From assembly GCA_964577435.1 (NCBI GenBank), contig CAZNZD010000068.1, forward strand, positions 1 through 8,661: a stretch of 8,661 nucleotides of DNA. Direction: 5' to 3'. Each line of letters starts with the position of its first letter. The stretch's first letter is position 1. Below the pieces are notes generated by a model. That model was not told the DNA's origin and did no database searches. It saw nothing but the letters and a program-made list of their open reading frames with translations. Position numbers and translations under genes: made by a program. Below, one piece after another: positions 1 through 6,009 of the stretch. The DNA is from MWDF01 sp964577435 (GTDB taxonomy: Bacteria; Bacillota; DTU025; MWDF01).

Positions 1-225
1 GACCCGGAGGAGCTCATCATAAGCCGCGAGGAGATGCAGGACATGGAGTCGGAGATGACCGGCGCCCTGTCCGAGCTTGAGATGCAGGTGCTCCTTTCCT
101 ACCTGGACGGAAGGTCCTACCAGGAGATCGCCGAGGACCTCGACAGGCACATCAAGTCCGTGGACAATGCGCTTCAGAGGATTAAGAGGAAGATAGAGAA
201 GTACCTCGAGAACAGGACCAAATAA
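1..225 (+). CDS. sigH: RNA polymerase sigma factor SigH (Spo0H type), C-terminal fragment
   Basis: This is the last 74 codons of a sigma-70 family factor, open at the window's left edge, so no start is visible. The fragment holds sigma region 4: a leader containing LSELEMQVL, then the helix-turn-helix around YLDGRSYQEIAEDL, and the recognition-helix end HIKSVDNALQRIKRKIEKYL, which would bind the -35 element. The combination DGRSYQEIAE with KSVDNALQR and KRKIEKYL closely resembles Bacillus SigH (Spo0H) as I remember it. SigH directs early stationary-phase, sporulation and competence genes in Bacillus and has related roles in Clostridia. The gene ends in TAA followed ten bases later by a terminator. 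In many Firmicutes sigH is followed by rpmG, secE and nusG; here a HAD hydrolase follows instead. Assignment to SigH rather than another region 4 protein rests on the C-terminus only. Confidence 0.88.
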   Translation, partial: DPEELIISREEMQDMESEMTGALSELEMQVLLSYLDGRSYQEIAEDLDRHIKSVDNALQRIKRKIEKYLENRTK

Positions 226-234
226 CGCAAGAGG

Positions 235-275
235 GCGCCGCAGGTGCAGGAGCTGTCTGCTCAGCGGCGCTTTTT
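235..275 (+). terminator. Rho-independent terminator after sigH
   Basis: A perfect 7-bp GC stem (GCGCCGC at 235-241 with GCGGCGC at 264-270) encloses an internal loop and a second 4-bp stem (GCAG 246-249 with CTGC 257-260). Five T residues follow directly at 271-275. It lies just downstream of the sigH stop and upstream of the next start codon, as expected for an intrinsic terminator. Confidence 0.85.
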
Positions 276-287
276 CATGGAGGCATC

Positions 288-941
288 ATGGAAACACCGA
301 AGAACCTTATACTCGACCTAGACAACACCATGTACCCGAAGTCCAGCGGCCTTGACGAGGCGATGAGGCAGAGGATAGTGCTCTACCTGGTAGAACGCCA
401 CGGGCTCACCATCGAACAGGCGACCGGGCTGAGACAGAGGTATGTAAGGGAATTCGGGCTGTCGCTTCCGGGCATCATGAGGGATTTCCCGGTCGATGTG
501 GTCGATTACCAGGCCTTCATACATGATGTGGATGTAAGCCTCTATGTTAAACCGGATCCCACGCTCAGAGACTTCCTTGCAGGGTGCAGGCTCAGGAAGG
601 TGATATTCACAAACTCGAGCAACGACCACGTCGCAAGGGTACTTGATGCCCTCGGGATAGAAGCGGCGGCATTCAGCAATATCATAGACTACACTGGCAC
701 CGGCTTCAGGTCCAAGCCTCAGCCGGAAGCTTTCGAGGCGATGCTCTCGCAGGTTGGCGCCGAAGGGCCGGACTGCATAATGGTGGATGACCTTCCGAAG
801 ACGATATGCGTCGCCAAGAACCAGTTCGGCATGAGGTGCGCGCTGGTGGACGAGGACGGAACCGGCGGATGCGATGAGGCGGACTGGAGCATCAGAAACA
901 TCGGGGAGCTTCCAGGCATAATCGAGGAAGCGATCGATTAA
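288..941 (+). CDS. HAD-superfamily hydrolase, probable pyrimidine 5'-nucleotidase type
   Basis: This 217-residue protein has all four HAD motifs. Motif I is DLDNTMY at residues 10-16, with nucleophile D10 and acid/base D12. Motif II is FTNS at 107-110. The motif III lysine is K143 in SKPQPEAF, and the motif IV acidic pair is D167/D168 in MVDDLP. The helical stretch between motifs I and II (about 20-90) fits a subfamily I cap. DLDNTxYP together with FTNS is typical of the Sdt1/Phm8-like pyrimidine 5'-nucleotidase group, which dephosphorylates UMP/CMP or similar small phosphates. Substrate cannot be set from sequence, and a general phosphoglycolate-phosphatase-like role is an alternative. The ATG at 288 has a GGAGG at 279-283, only four bases upstream, which is short. 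The gene sits alone between two hairpins. No convincing promoter is visible in the 62-bp gap, so it may depend on readthrough from sigH or on a promoter inside sigH. Probably cytoplasmic, with no signal peptide. Confidence 0.85.
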   Translation: METPKNLILDLDNTMYPKSSGLDEAMRQRIVLYLVERHGLTIEQATGLRQRYVREFGLSLPGIMRDFPVDVVDYQAFIHDVDVSLYVKPDPTLRDFLAGCRLRKVIFTNSSNDHVARVLDALGIEAAAFSNIIDYTGTGFRSKPQPEAFEAMLSQVGAEGPDCIMVDDLPKTICVAKNQFGMRCALVDEDGTGGCDEADWSIRNIGELPGIIEEAID

Positions 942-950
942 AATGGCTTT

Positions 951-989
951 ATACAGGGGCGCAGATGTTTCTGCGCCCCTGTATGCTTT
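951..989 (+). terminator. Perfect 15-bp hairpin after the HAD gene, probable terminator
   Basis: ATACAGGGGCGCAGA (951-965) is exactly complementary to 970-984, leaving a 4-nt loop TGTT (966-969). It begins ten bases after the HAD stop codon. The following bases are GCTTTCC, so the U-tract is poor. Stem strength and position suggest transcription termination or mRNA 3'-end protection. The opposite strand also lacks a good T-run. Confidence 0.65.
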
Positions 990-1033
990 CCGGCGCATCA
1001 TTCTGAGTAAGCAAATCCTGCTTAGAGGCGAAA

Positions 1034-1046
1034 TTTCTTGAAGAAA
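1034..1046. promoter_or_regulatory. Inverted repeat TTTCTT-G-AAGAAA, candidate operator
   Basis: Two perfect 6-nt arms flank a single central base in the intergenic region before the lipoprotein gene, ending at the first base of the SigH-like -35 element. The position would suit an activator or repressor site, but the repeat is AT-rich and short and no known regulator motif is recognised. Confidence 0.25.
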
Positions 1047-1075
1047 AAGGAATCCTAAGGGCGAGCCTTGAATAA
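1046..1075 (+). promoter_or_regulatory. Candidate SigH-type promoter of the lipoprotein gene
   Basis: The Bacillus SigH consensus is RnAGGAwWW, 11-12 bases, then RnnGAATww. Here AAAGGAATC (1046-1054) matches the -35 element at all but the last specified base. After 12 bases, CTTGAATAA (1067-1075) matches the -10 element at all but the first R. The predicted start of transcription falls near 1080, leaving an untranslated leader of about 35 bases with a good Shine-Dalgarno site. No good sigma-A pair was found in this gap. A chance match remains possible. Confidence 0.5.
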
Positions 1076-1080
1076 TTCAA
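1068..1080. promoter_or_regulatory. Inverted repeat TTGAAT-A-ATTCAA over the -10 region
   Basis: Perfect 6-nt arms flank one central A. The repeat covers the SigH-like GAAT element and the expected transcription start of the lipoprotein gene. It could be an operator, or simply an AT-rich promoter core. No matching regulator is recognised. Confidence 0.25.
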
Positions 1081-1101
1081 CCGATGCCATATCGACATTC
1101 G

Positions 1102-1108
1102 GGAGGTG
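1102..1108 (+). promoter_or_regulatory. Shine-Dalgarno site that fixes the lipoprotein start
   Basis: GGAGGTG lies five bases before the ATG at 1114. An in-frame upstream ATG at 1084 has no such site and would place ten non-signal residues, from an untranslated-leader-like stretch, in front of the signal peptide. The start at 1114 is therefore preferred. Confidence 0.85.
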
Positions 1109-1113
1109 CAGCC

Positions 1114-3201
1114 ATGCGCAGATTCAGGGATGCGCTTATTCTCTTGTTGCTTGTTCTTGTCGTGATCATCGCCGGTTGCAAGCCAGTCCCAAAGGTAAGC
1201 ATAGAGAAGCATACAAACGGCGTGGATGCGGATGAGCCGCCCGGGCCTGAAATCTTCATCGGCGATGAGGTCATTTGGACCTATATCATAACTAACACGG
1301 GCGGAGCTGAGCTTTCGGAAGTGACCGTCACCGACAACATGGGCGTCGAGCCGACATATGTAAGCGGCGACGTAAACGCGGACAACAGGCTGCAGGTCTC
1401 GGAGACATGGGTTTTTGAGGCCACTGGGACAGCTGAAGCCTCCCTTTACTCGAACATCGGCACTGTCGTTGCCAACAGCAACGGCAAGGAGGCGAGAGAT
1501 ACCGACCCTTCGCACTACACAGGCGTGCAGCGAAGGCCGGGGATCAGCATCCAGAAGAAGACCAACGGATCTGACGCGAACTCGGAGCCGGGCCCCTCCA
1601 TAGTGATCGGAGCCGAGGTGACCTGGACCTACAAGATAGAGAACACGGGGGATCTTGACCTCACCGACATCGAAGTTACGGACGATATGGGAGTCATACC
1701 TGTGAAGATAGCAGGAGACTCGGCCGACGACATCCTAAGCCCCGGGGAGATATGGATATATGAGGCTAAGGGAGCAGCGACCGCCGGGCAGTACGCGAAT
1801 ATCGGAGAGGTGGAAGGATACGTCGGGGTCATCAAGGTCAGCGATAGCGACCCATCCCATTACTTCGGCGTGGCTCCCCCTGGCATACTGCTGAAGAAGC
1901 TCGTAAACGGCGAAGACGCCGATGTTCCGGCAGGCCCTTCGATCCCCGAGGGTGAAGAGGTCGTATGGACGTACAACGTCGAGAACACAGGCGGAGTAGA
2001 CCTTATAGATGTAGTAGTCGATGATGACGACGACGCCTTAAGCCCGGCATACGAGAGCGGCGACGACGGGGACGGCGTGCTTGAGCCGGGTGAGACTTGG
2101 GTGTTCGAGGCGACAGGGACCGCCGCTTTAGGGCAGTACTCCAACATGGGGACCGCGGAGGGGGTATACGAAGAGGGCGACACACTGGTCACGGACACTG
2201 ATTCCTCCCACTACTTCGGGGTGCCGGCCATTTCGCTGGACATCGAGAAGCACACGAACGGCGAGGATGCGGACACCGTGGAGACTAGCTGCGAGGTGGT
2301 TGCGGGAGATGCCGTCACATGGACCTACTATGTGGAGAACACCGGTGGGTCGGACCTGACAGACGTGCTTGTTACCGACGACATGGGAGAGACCCCGATT
2401 TATAAGAGCGGGGATGACGGCGACGGGCTGCTTGAGCCTGATGAGACCTGGATCTACGAGGCGACAGGGACAGCGGCCGCAGGCCAGTACTCAAATACGG
2501 GGTATGCCGAAGGGTGGTTCGGAGGCTACAAGGCATCAGACACGGATCTTTCCCATTACTTCGGAGGGGATGAGCCGACCCTGACGACATGGGAGTATGA
2601 CTTCCTGGTGCCCGGAAACGGCGACAAGCTGGAGGATGAGGGCTGGCTGGTAGACGGAGGCTTCATAGGGGAGTACCTGCCGCAGTTCGGGGTGCTTCTC
2701 AACCAGACGACAATCGCCGCCCCCTATTTCTTCAAAGGGGACTTCACATTCGAGTTCACCTTCCTTCCTAAAGTGCGGGACGAGGTCGACATCTTCCGCA
2801 TGGCCATGAGGCTTTGGAACAACCAGTACGCGAACAACTCAGCATGGCGGTACGTGGACTTCGCCATGTATTATTTCAACGTGCCCACGCATGACGACGC
2901 TTACTACCAGGTGAACCAGGGCAACGGGTCATACGTATCCAACGACTACCAGGGAAATGCCCCGGGACTTAGGGCCAACGATAGCAACACGTGCGTAATC
3001 GAGCGCGAGGGAAGCGAAGTGCGGATCTACCTTAACGGGATGCACGTAAGGACAATCAACATACTCGCCGCGAACCTCGCCACCGGCTATTGCCCAATGG
3101 TGCACGGACACGGCAGCTGGGATACCGCCGAGAGCAACTTCTACATAAGGAAGATCAAGGTGACTTACCAGTCGGACGAGATGTTCTACGATAGCTGGTG
3201 A
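1114..3201 (+). CDS. Surface lipoprotein with four DUF11/DUF7507-like repeats and a C-terminal lectin-like domain
   Basis: The 695-residue protein starts with a lipoprotein signal peptide: basic MRRFR, a hydrophobic core, then the lipobox IAGC with the lipidated cysteine at C22. It should be anchored on the outer face of the membrane. Four tandem repeats of about 110 residues follow (28-138, 144-253, 258-370, 375-485). Each has a KKxxNGxDA-like opening, WTYxxxNTGG or similar, an acidic GD...D...L...ET/EIW loop, and a D[TS]DxSHYxG end. This is the repeat type grouped as DUF11/DUF7507, predicted beta-sandwiches common in bacterial surface proteins. Residues 486-695 look like a beta-rich concanavalin/LamG-like fold, with VRIYLNGMHVRTI near the end typical of such domains. 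No catalytic motif is visible, so a binding or adhesive role is likely. The gene has its own candidate SigH promoter. An 80-bp gap without a clear terminator separates it from the deacetylase gene, so co-transcription is possible. Confidence 0.85.
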   Translation: MRRFRDALILLLLVLVVIIAGCKPVPKVSIEKHTNGVDADEPPGPEIFIGDEVIWTYIITNTGGAELSEVTVTDNMGVEPTYVSGDVNADNRLQVSETWVFEATGTAEASLYSNIGTVVANSNGKEARDTDPSHYTGVQRRPGISIQKKTNGSDANSEPGPSIVIGAEVTWTYKIENTGDLDLTDIEVTDDMGVIPVKIAGDSADDILSPGEIWIYEAKGAATAGQYANIGEVEGYVGVIKVSDSDPSHYFGVAPPGILLKKLVNGEDADVPAGPSIPEGEEVVWTYNVENTGGVDLIDVVVDDDDDALSPAYESGDDGDGVLEPGETWVFEATGTAALGQYSNMGTAEGVYEEGDTLVTDTDSSHYFGVPAISLDIEKHTNGEDADTVETSCEVVAGDAVTWTYYVENTGGSDLTDVLVTDDMGETPIYKSGDDGDGLLEPDETWIYEATGTAAAGQYSNTGYAEGWFGGYKASDTDLSHYFGGDEPTLTTWEYDFLVPGNGDKLEDEGWLVDGGFIGEYLPQFGVLLNQTTIAAPYFFKGDFTFEFTFLPKVRDEVDIFRMAMRLWNNQYANNSAWRYVDFAMYYFNVPTHDDAYYQVNQGNGSYVSNDYQGNAPGLRANDSNTCVIEREGSEVRIYLNGMHVRTINILAANLATGYCPMVHGHGSWDTAESNFYIRKIKVTYQSDEMFYDSW
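1195..2568 (+). repeat. Four tandem DUF11/DUF7507-like repeat units within the lipoprotein
   Basis: Units lie at about 1195-1527, 1543-1872, 1885-2223 and 2236-2568, joined by short linkers that are proline-containing except that repeat 4 opens through PAIS. Protein similarity is clear, but the DNA has diverged, so these are not recent duplications. Each unit has an acidic loop between a GD pair and ET/EIW that resembles a 12-residue calcium loop. Repeat 1 keeps the full length (D-V-N-A-D ... E), whereas repeats 2-4 are one residue shorter. Repeat 3 differs most: it replaces the VTDxMG strand with VDDDDDA. Calcium binding is inferred, not shown. Confidence 0.8.
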
Positions 3202-3210
3202 TCGCTTCGG

Positions 3211-3246
3211 CAATGCCAGTTAGGATACCGACGGGTTGAGGCATTG
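3211..3246 (+). other. Weak inverted repeat between the lipoprotein and deacetylase genes
   Basis: CAATGCC (3211-3217) is complementary to GGCATTG (3240-3246), with a 22-nt loop and a further TCGC/GCGA pairing outside (3202-3205 with 3251-3254). No T-run follows, so it is not a standard terminator. It could allow readthrough into the deacetylase gene or be a chance structure. Confidence 0.25.
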
Positions 3247-3281
3247 AATTGCGACTAAGATGATGCGAAGGCGGGCAGGCC

Positions 3282-4679
3282 ATGGCGCGGACCGGCATGC
3301 TGAGACTGCATTGCTCAATCAGGGTTGGAATGCTCATAATGGCAGCGCTTGCTCTCCTGTCAAGCGCTGCCTTCTGTGCGCTGGAATCTCCTCAGTCCAT
3401 CAAAGGACTCGGCGAAGAGGACGTGCTTCTAGTGATTGCGCCGCATCCGGACGATGAGGTCATATCGTCTATGGGCCTTATGCTTCAGGCGAAGCGGGCC
3501 GGTGCTGAAGTGCACGTCCTTTACCTGACAAACGGCGAGCATCCGGTAACAAGCGCCGTTGCCAACAGGGACAGAGATAAGGATGAAGGGAACGCCTTCA
3601 TCGCGCTGGGATACGCTAGGCAAAGGGAATCAACATCCGTGATGAGTAGCCTCGGGGTCGATAGCGTGTCCTTCCTGGGATATCCCGACTCCTGCCTATA
3701 TAAGATGACGGGTCCCGGGCATTGGCTTGGAACAGGCCTTCTCTCATCAAGGACGAAGCTTGCGAGCGTGCCTTACGTTGGCTCTCCGGCGTTCGGCAAG
3801 CTTAACACCGGATCGAATCTCCTTGAGGATATCACCATTGCCCTTCGCGCAATAAGACCGAGCATCATAGTGCTGCCCAGCACGTTCGACGCGCATCAGG
3901 ACCACTGCACGGCCGGAATAATCTCACAGATCGCGGTCGAAAGCTGCCGCTACGCGTCCGTAGGGCTTTATGAGCCGAAACTGATGTCCTATCTAGTGCA
4001 CGTAAGGGATATCGGCTGGAACAACGGCTACAGGTCTCAAGAAGAGAGGATGCCTTTCTCCTGGATGGAGGATAACGGCAACAGCTGGTTGTCTTTTTCA
4101 CTCTTAAGGCAGGATGTGATTAGAAAGAGGACGGCGGTCCTCACATTCTCCACGCAAGGTGCCGCATTGAACACCACCCTGCTTTCTTCAATCAGGCCTA
4201 ATGAGATCTTCTGCGCTGTTGAGCCCGTAGCGCATGCAAGTGCAAGCGGAATCATCGAGAAAGCACTTCCTTCGGGGGAGACTTTCGAAAGGAGCGCACA
4301 TCCGGCTGCCGATATCGCAGGCTTCAACATAGATTCAAGCGCAGAAGGGATAAGGTTCACGGCGAAGCTCGCAAGCCCTGCATCCAGCAGGTACACATAT
4401 GTCCTTCGGGCCTATTTCGCAGATGACGCCGGATCGATAGTCGATGTGGCGGAAGTCAGTGCCAGGGGCGACCTGGGGAGGATAATCGTTTCCAGCTCCC
4501 ATAGCGGGCTTCGGGCAGATGAGGTACAGGTGGCCATCATCGGGAACTCGTTGGTGTTTCACTTGCCTAGGGCAGGCATGTCTGCAGAAAACGCCTGGCT
4601 TATGATGCACACTACATATTCCATAGGGGAAGTGGTACTGGACAGAGGCCCTGTCGTCAAGATAAGAACTGAGCAGTAG
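3282..4679 (+). CDS. Exported PIG-L/LmbE-family deacetylase with C-terminal extension
   Basis: This 465-residue protein carries the PIG-L/LmbE signature APHPDDE at residues 53-59 and a second metal motif DAHQDH at 203-208. By comparison with MshB, H55, D58 and H208 would be the zinc ligands and D57 the general base. The family removes acetyl groups from N-acetylglucosamine-containing substrates such as GlcNAc-inositol, bacillithiol precursors, glycolipids or glycans. Most bacterial members are cytoplasmic and about 230 residues long. This one has a probable signal peptide (n-region with R3, R8, R14; hydrophobic core 17-32) and about 115 extra residues after roughly 345, apparently beta-rich and unrecognised, so it probably acts outside the cytoplasm. 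AAGGCGGG at 3268-3275 supports the ATG at 3282; later in-frame ATGs have weaker sites or lack the basic n-region. It follows the surface lipoprotein gene and ends at a strong terminator. Substrate is unknown; a cell-wall or exopolysaccharide glycan is a guess from export and context. Confidence 0.85.
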   Translation: MARTGMLRLHCSIRVGMLIMAALALLSSAAFCALESPQSIKGLGEEDVLLVIAPHPDDEVISSMGLMLQAKRAGAEVHVLYLTNGEHPVTSAVANRDRDKDEGNAFIALGYARQRESTSVMSSLGVDSVSFLGYPDSCLYKMTGPGHWLGTGLLSSRTKLASVPYVGSPAFGKLNTGSNLLEDITIALRAIRPSIIVLPSTFDAHQDHCTAGIISQIAVESCRYASVGLYEPKLMSYLVHVRDIGWNNGYRSQEERMPFSWMEDNGNSWLSFSLLRQDVIRKRTAVLTFSTQGAALNTTLLSSIRPNEIFCAVEPVAHASASGIIEKALPSGETFERSAHPAADIAGFNIDSSAEGIRFTAKLASPASSRYTYVLRAYFADDAGSIVDVAEVSARGDLGRIIVSSSHSGLRADEVQVAIIGNSLVFHLPRAGMSAENAWLMMHTTYSIGEVVLDRGPVVKIRTEQ

Positions 4680-4709
4680 CAGCAGCTATGCCTGATACAT
4701 ACATTAACT

Positions 4710-4736
4710 GCGCCTTCATTGCGGAGGCGCTTTTTT
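4710..4736 (+). terminator. Strong rho-independent terminator after the deacetylase gene
   Basis: GCGCCTTC (4710-4717) pairs with GGAGGCGC... more exactly 4723-4730 (GGAGGCGC), giving eight pairs with one G-U, a 5-nt loop (4718-4722), and six T residues at 4731-4736. It lies 31 bases after the stop codon and separates the surface-protein genes from the rex-hyd operon. Confidence 0.9.
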
Positions 4737-4757
4737 CATATTTTCGAAGGCTGCACA

Positions 4758-4767
4758 TTGTATACAA
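4758..4767. promoter_or_regulatory. Perfect 10-bp palindrome TTGTATACAA upstream of the rex promoter
   Basis: The palindrome ends eight bases before the -35 hexamer. Its outer TTG/CAA ends resemble Rex half-sites, but the usual internal spacing is missing. It could be an upstream regulator site for the rex-hyd operon; the binding protein is unknown. Confidence 0.3.
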
Positions 4768-4775
4768 ATAAGAAC

Positions 4776-4804
4776 TTGCCCGTATCTCCTTGCTGCCTTA
4801 TATT
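4776..4804 (+). promoter_or_regulatory. Sigma-A-type promoter of the rex-hydCBA operon
   Basis: TTGCCC (4776-4781) matches the -35 consensus at four of six bases. After a 17-bp spacer, TATATT (4799-4804) matches the -10 consensus at five of six. Transcription should start near 4811, giving a leader of about 37 bases. The site lies just after the upstream terminator and before the first gene of the operon. Confidence 0.65.
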
Positions 4805-4820
4805 GATAACAGAATATCGA
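4803..4820. promoter_or_regulatory. Candidate Rex operator
   Basis: Rex sites in Firmicutes are 18-bp inverted repeats near TTGTTAA-N4-TTAACAA or TTGTGAA-N4-TTCACAA. TTGATAA-CAGA-ATATCGA at 4803-4820 has the same 7-4-7 geometry, with five of seven arm pairs matching. The left arm is one base off the clostridial consensus; the right arm is weaker. It overlaps the -10 hexamer and the expected start site, an ideal place for repression and autoregulation. A wider repeat TATTGATA/TATCGATA (4801-4808, 4815-4822) shares the same centre. Confidence 0.5.
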
Positions 4821-4847
4821 TAAAATTGTCACAAATGAGGTGAGCGC

Positions 4848-5501
4848 ATGGACCAGGCAGAGATCAAAGTAGCCAGCCTTCAGACCGTGAAGCGCCTTCC
4901 GGCTTATCTCGTACTCCTACGAAAGATGCTCCAGGCAGGAAGGACGGCGGTATCGAGCAACACGATCGGCGAGTTGCTGAAGCTTGATGCCATACAAGTG
5001 AGAAAGGACCTTGCGGCGACCGGCATCGAAGGAAAACCCAAAGTCGGCTTCTCGGTAGAAGAGGCGATAAGTGCGATAGAGGGCTTTCTCGGCTGGGACA
5101 ATGCCAAAGAGGCATTCATAGCGGGTGCCGGCAACCTCGGGAAGGCTCTCATCGGCTATCCCGGCTTCTCAAGATATGGCCTTAAGATAATCGCAGCCTT
5201 CGACAGGGGATCAAGCCTCGTCGGGACCCGCGTTTCGGGAGTCGAAGTCCTGGATATATCCAAAATATCGGACCTTGCCGAGCGTATGCACGTGAAGATC
5301 GGCATCATCGCCGTGCCTGCCGAAGCCGCCCAGGATGTGTGCGATGCCATGGTCCAGGGTGGCATGAAGGCCATATGGAACTTCGCCCCTGTTAAGCTGA
5401 GAGCCCCTGAGGATGTTTCTGTGCAGGACGAGGACCTGGCTTCAGGACTTGCCGTCCTGTCATACAAGCTCGAGAAGTCAAATGGAGGAGACAGAAGATG
5501 A
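4848..5501 (+). CDS. rex: Redox-sensing transcriptional repressor Rex
   Basis: At 217 residues this is the usual Rex length. Residues 1 to about 80 form the winged-helix DNA-binding domain, with the recognition area around LDAIQVRKDLAATG (46-59). A Rossmann NAD(H)-binding domain follows, with the glycine-rich loop GAGNLGKAL at 93-101, the ribose-binding acidic residue D119 in AAFDRG, and the family motif WNFAPVKL at 177-184. The C-terminal helix (about 195-210) would swap between dimer subunits. Rex binds operators when NADH/NAD+ is low and releases DNA when NADH rises, derepressing fermentative, hydrogenase and respiratory genes. GAGGTGA at 4837-4843 supports the ATG at 4848. It is the first gene of the operon and its stop overlaps the hydC start (ATGA), so repressor and hydrogenase are probably translated from one mRNA. 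The operator-like repeat over its promoter points to autoregulation. Cytoplasmic. Confidence 0.95.
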   Translation: MDQAEIKVASLQTVKRLPAYLVLLRKMLQAGRTAVSSNTIGELLKLDAIQVRKDLAATGIEGKPKVGFSVEEAISAIEGFLGWDNAKEAFIAGAGNLGKALIGYPGFSRYGLKIIAAFDRGSSLVGTRVSGVEVLDISKISDLAERMHVKIGIIAVPAEAAQDVCDAMVQGGMKAIWNFAPVKLRAPEDVSVQDEDLASGLAVLSYKLEKSNGGDRR

Positions 5502-6009
5502 CGGAAGTTGTGGAGAGCGGCTCACTGGCCGCATTGAGGAAGTTCGACAAGGTATGCGGGATAATCGAGGCCAACGGATCGTCGCCCAGGAGGCTGATAC
5601 CTATACTGCAGCAGGTGCAGCACGAGTACAGGTATCTTCCGGAGGATGTGCTGGCATATGTGGCAAACGCGCTGGGGCTGCCGCCGGCGAAGGTATATGG
5701 CGTGGCGACCTTCTATTCCTACTTCTCGCTTGAGCCGAAGGGCAAGTACGTGATAAGGCTGTGCGATGGCACCGCCTGCCACGTGAAGAGGTCGATTCCC
5801 ATACTTGAGGCGATCAGGACGAAGCTGGGGCTGGATGAGAAGAGGAAGACCACGCCCGATATGCTCTTCACGGTGGAGACGGTCTCATGCCTGGGGGCGT
5901 GCGGGCTTGCCCCGGTAGTGCTGGTGAACGAGGACGTGCACGGCCAGATGACCCCGGAATCGGCTGTCGCGCTGGTCGATCAAATATTGGCGAAAGAGGG
6001 AAAGCGGCA

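Noticed and set aside
318..1001. Long minus-strand open frame (227 codons) across the HAD gene
   Set aside because: The + strand frame has all HAD motifs, a ribosome binding site and a terminator. The minus frame has no recognisable family and runs through the terminator hairpin, so it is a shadow of a GC-rich gene.
1084..1113. Upstream ATG as the lipoprotein start
   Set aside because: It adds ten residues before a perfect lipoprotein signal peptide, and the strong GGAGGTG serves the ATG at 1114.
949..1515. Minus-strand open frame (188 codons) over the lipoprotein 5' region
   Set aside because: It crosses the hairpin, the promoter region and the signal-peptide codons, with no family similarity or ribosome binding site.
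1195..2568. Repeats as a CRISPR array or DNA-level tandem repeat
   Set aside because: Period is about 330-350 bp, always in frame, and similarity is at protein level with diverged DNA, so they are protein domain repeats.
3220..3251. Second SigH-like promoter before the deacetylase gene (AGGATAC ... ATTGAAT)
   Set aside because: The elements are recognisable, but the spacer is about 14 bases rather than 11-12 and three specified positions mismatch (T for R at 3220, C at 3228, G at 3251). It is too weak to call.
5887..6009. Longer hydB starting inside hydC
   Set aside because: The extra 41 residues are rich in Gly/Arg and unlike HydB; the ATGA overlap at 6010 with AAGAGGG upstream is the standard arrangement.
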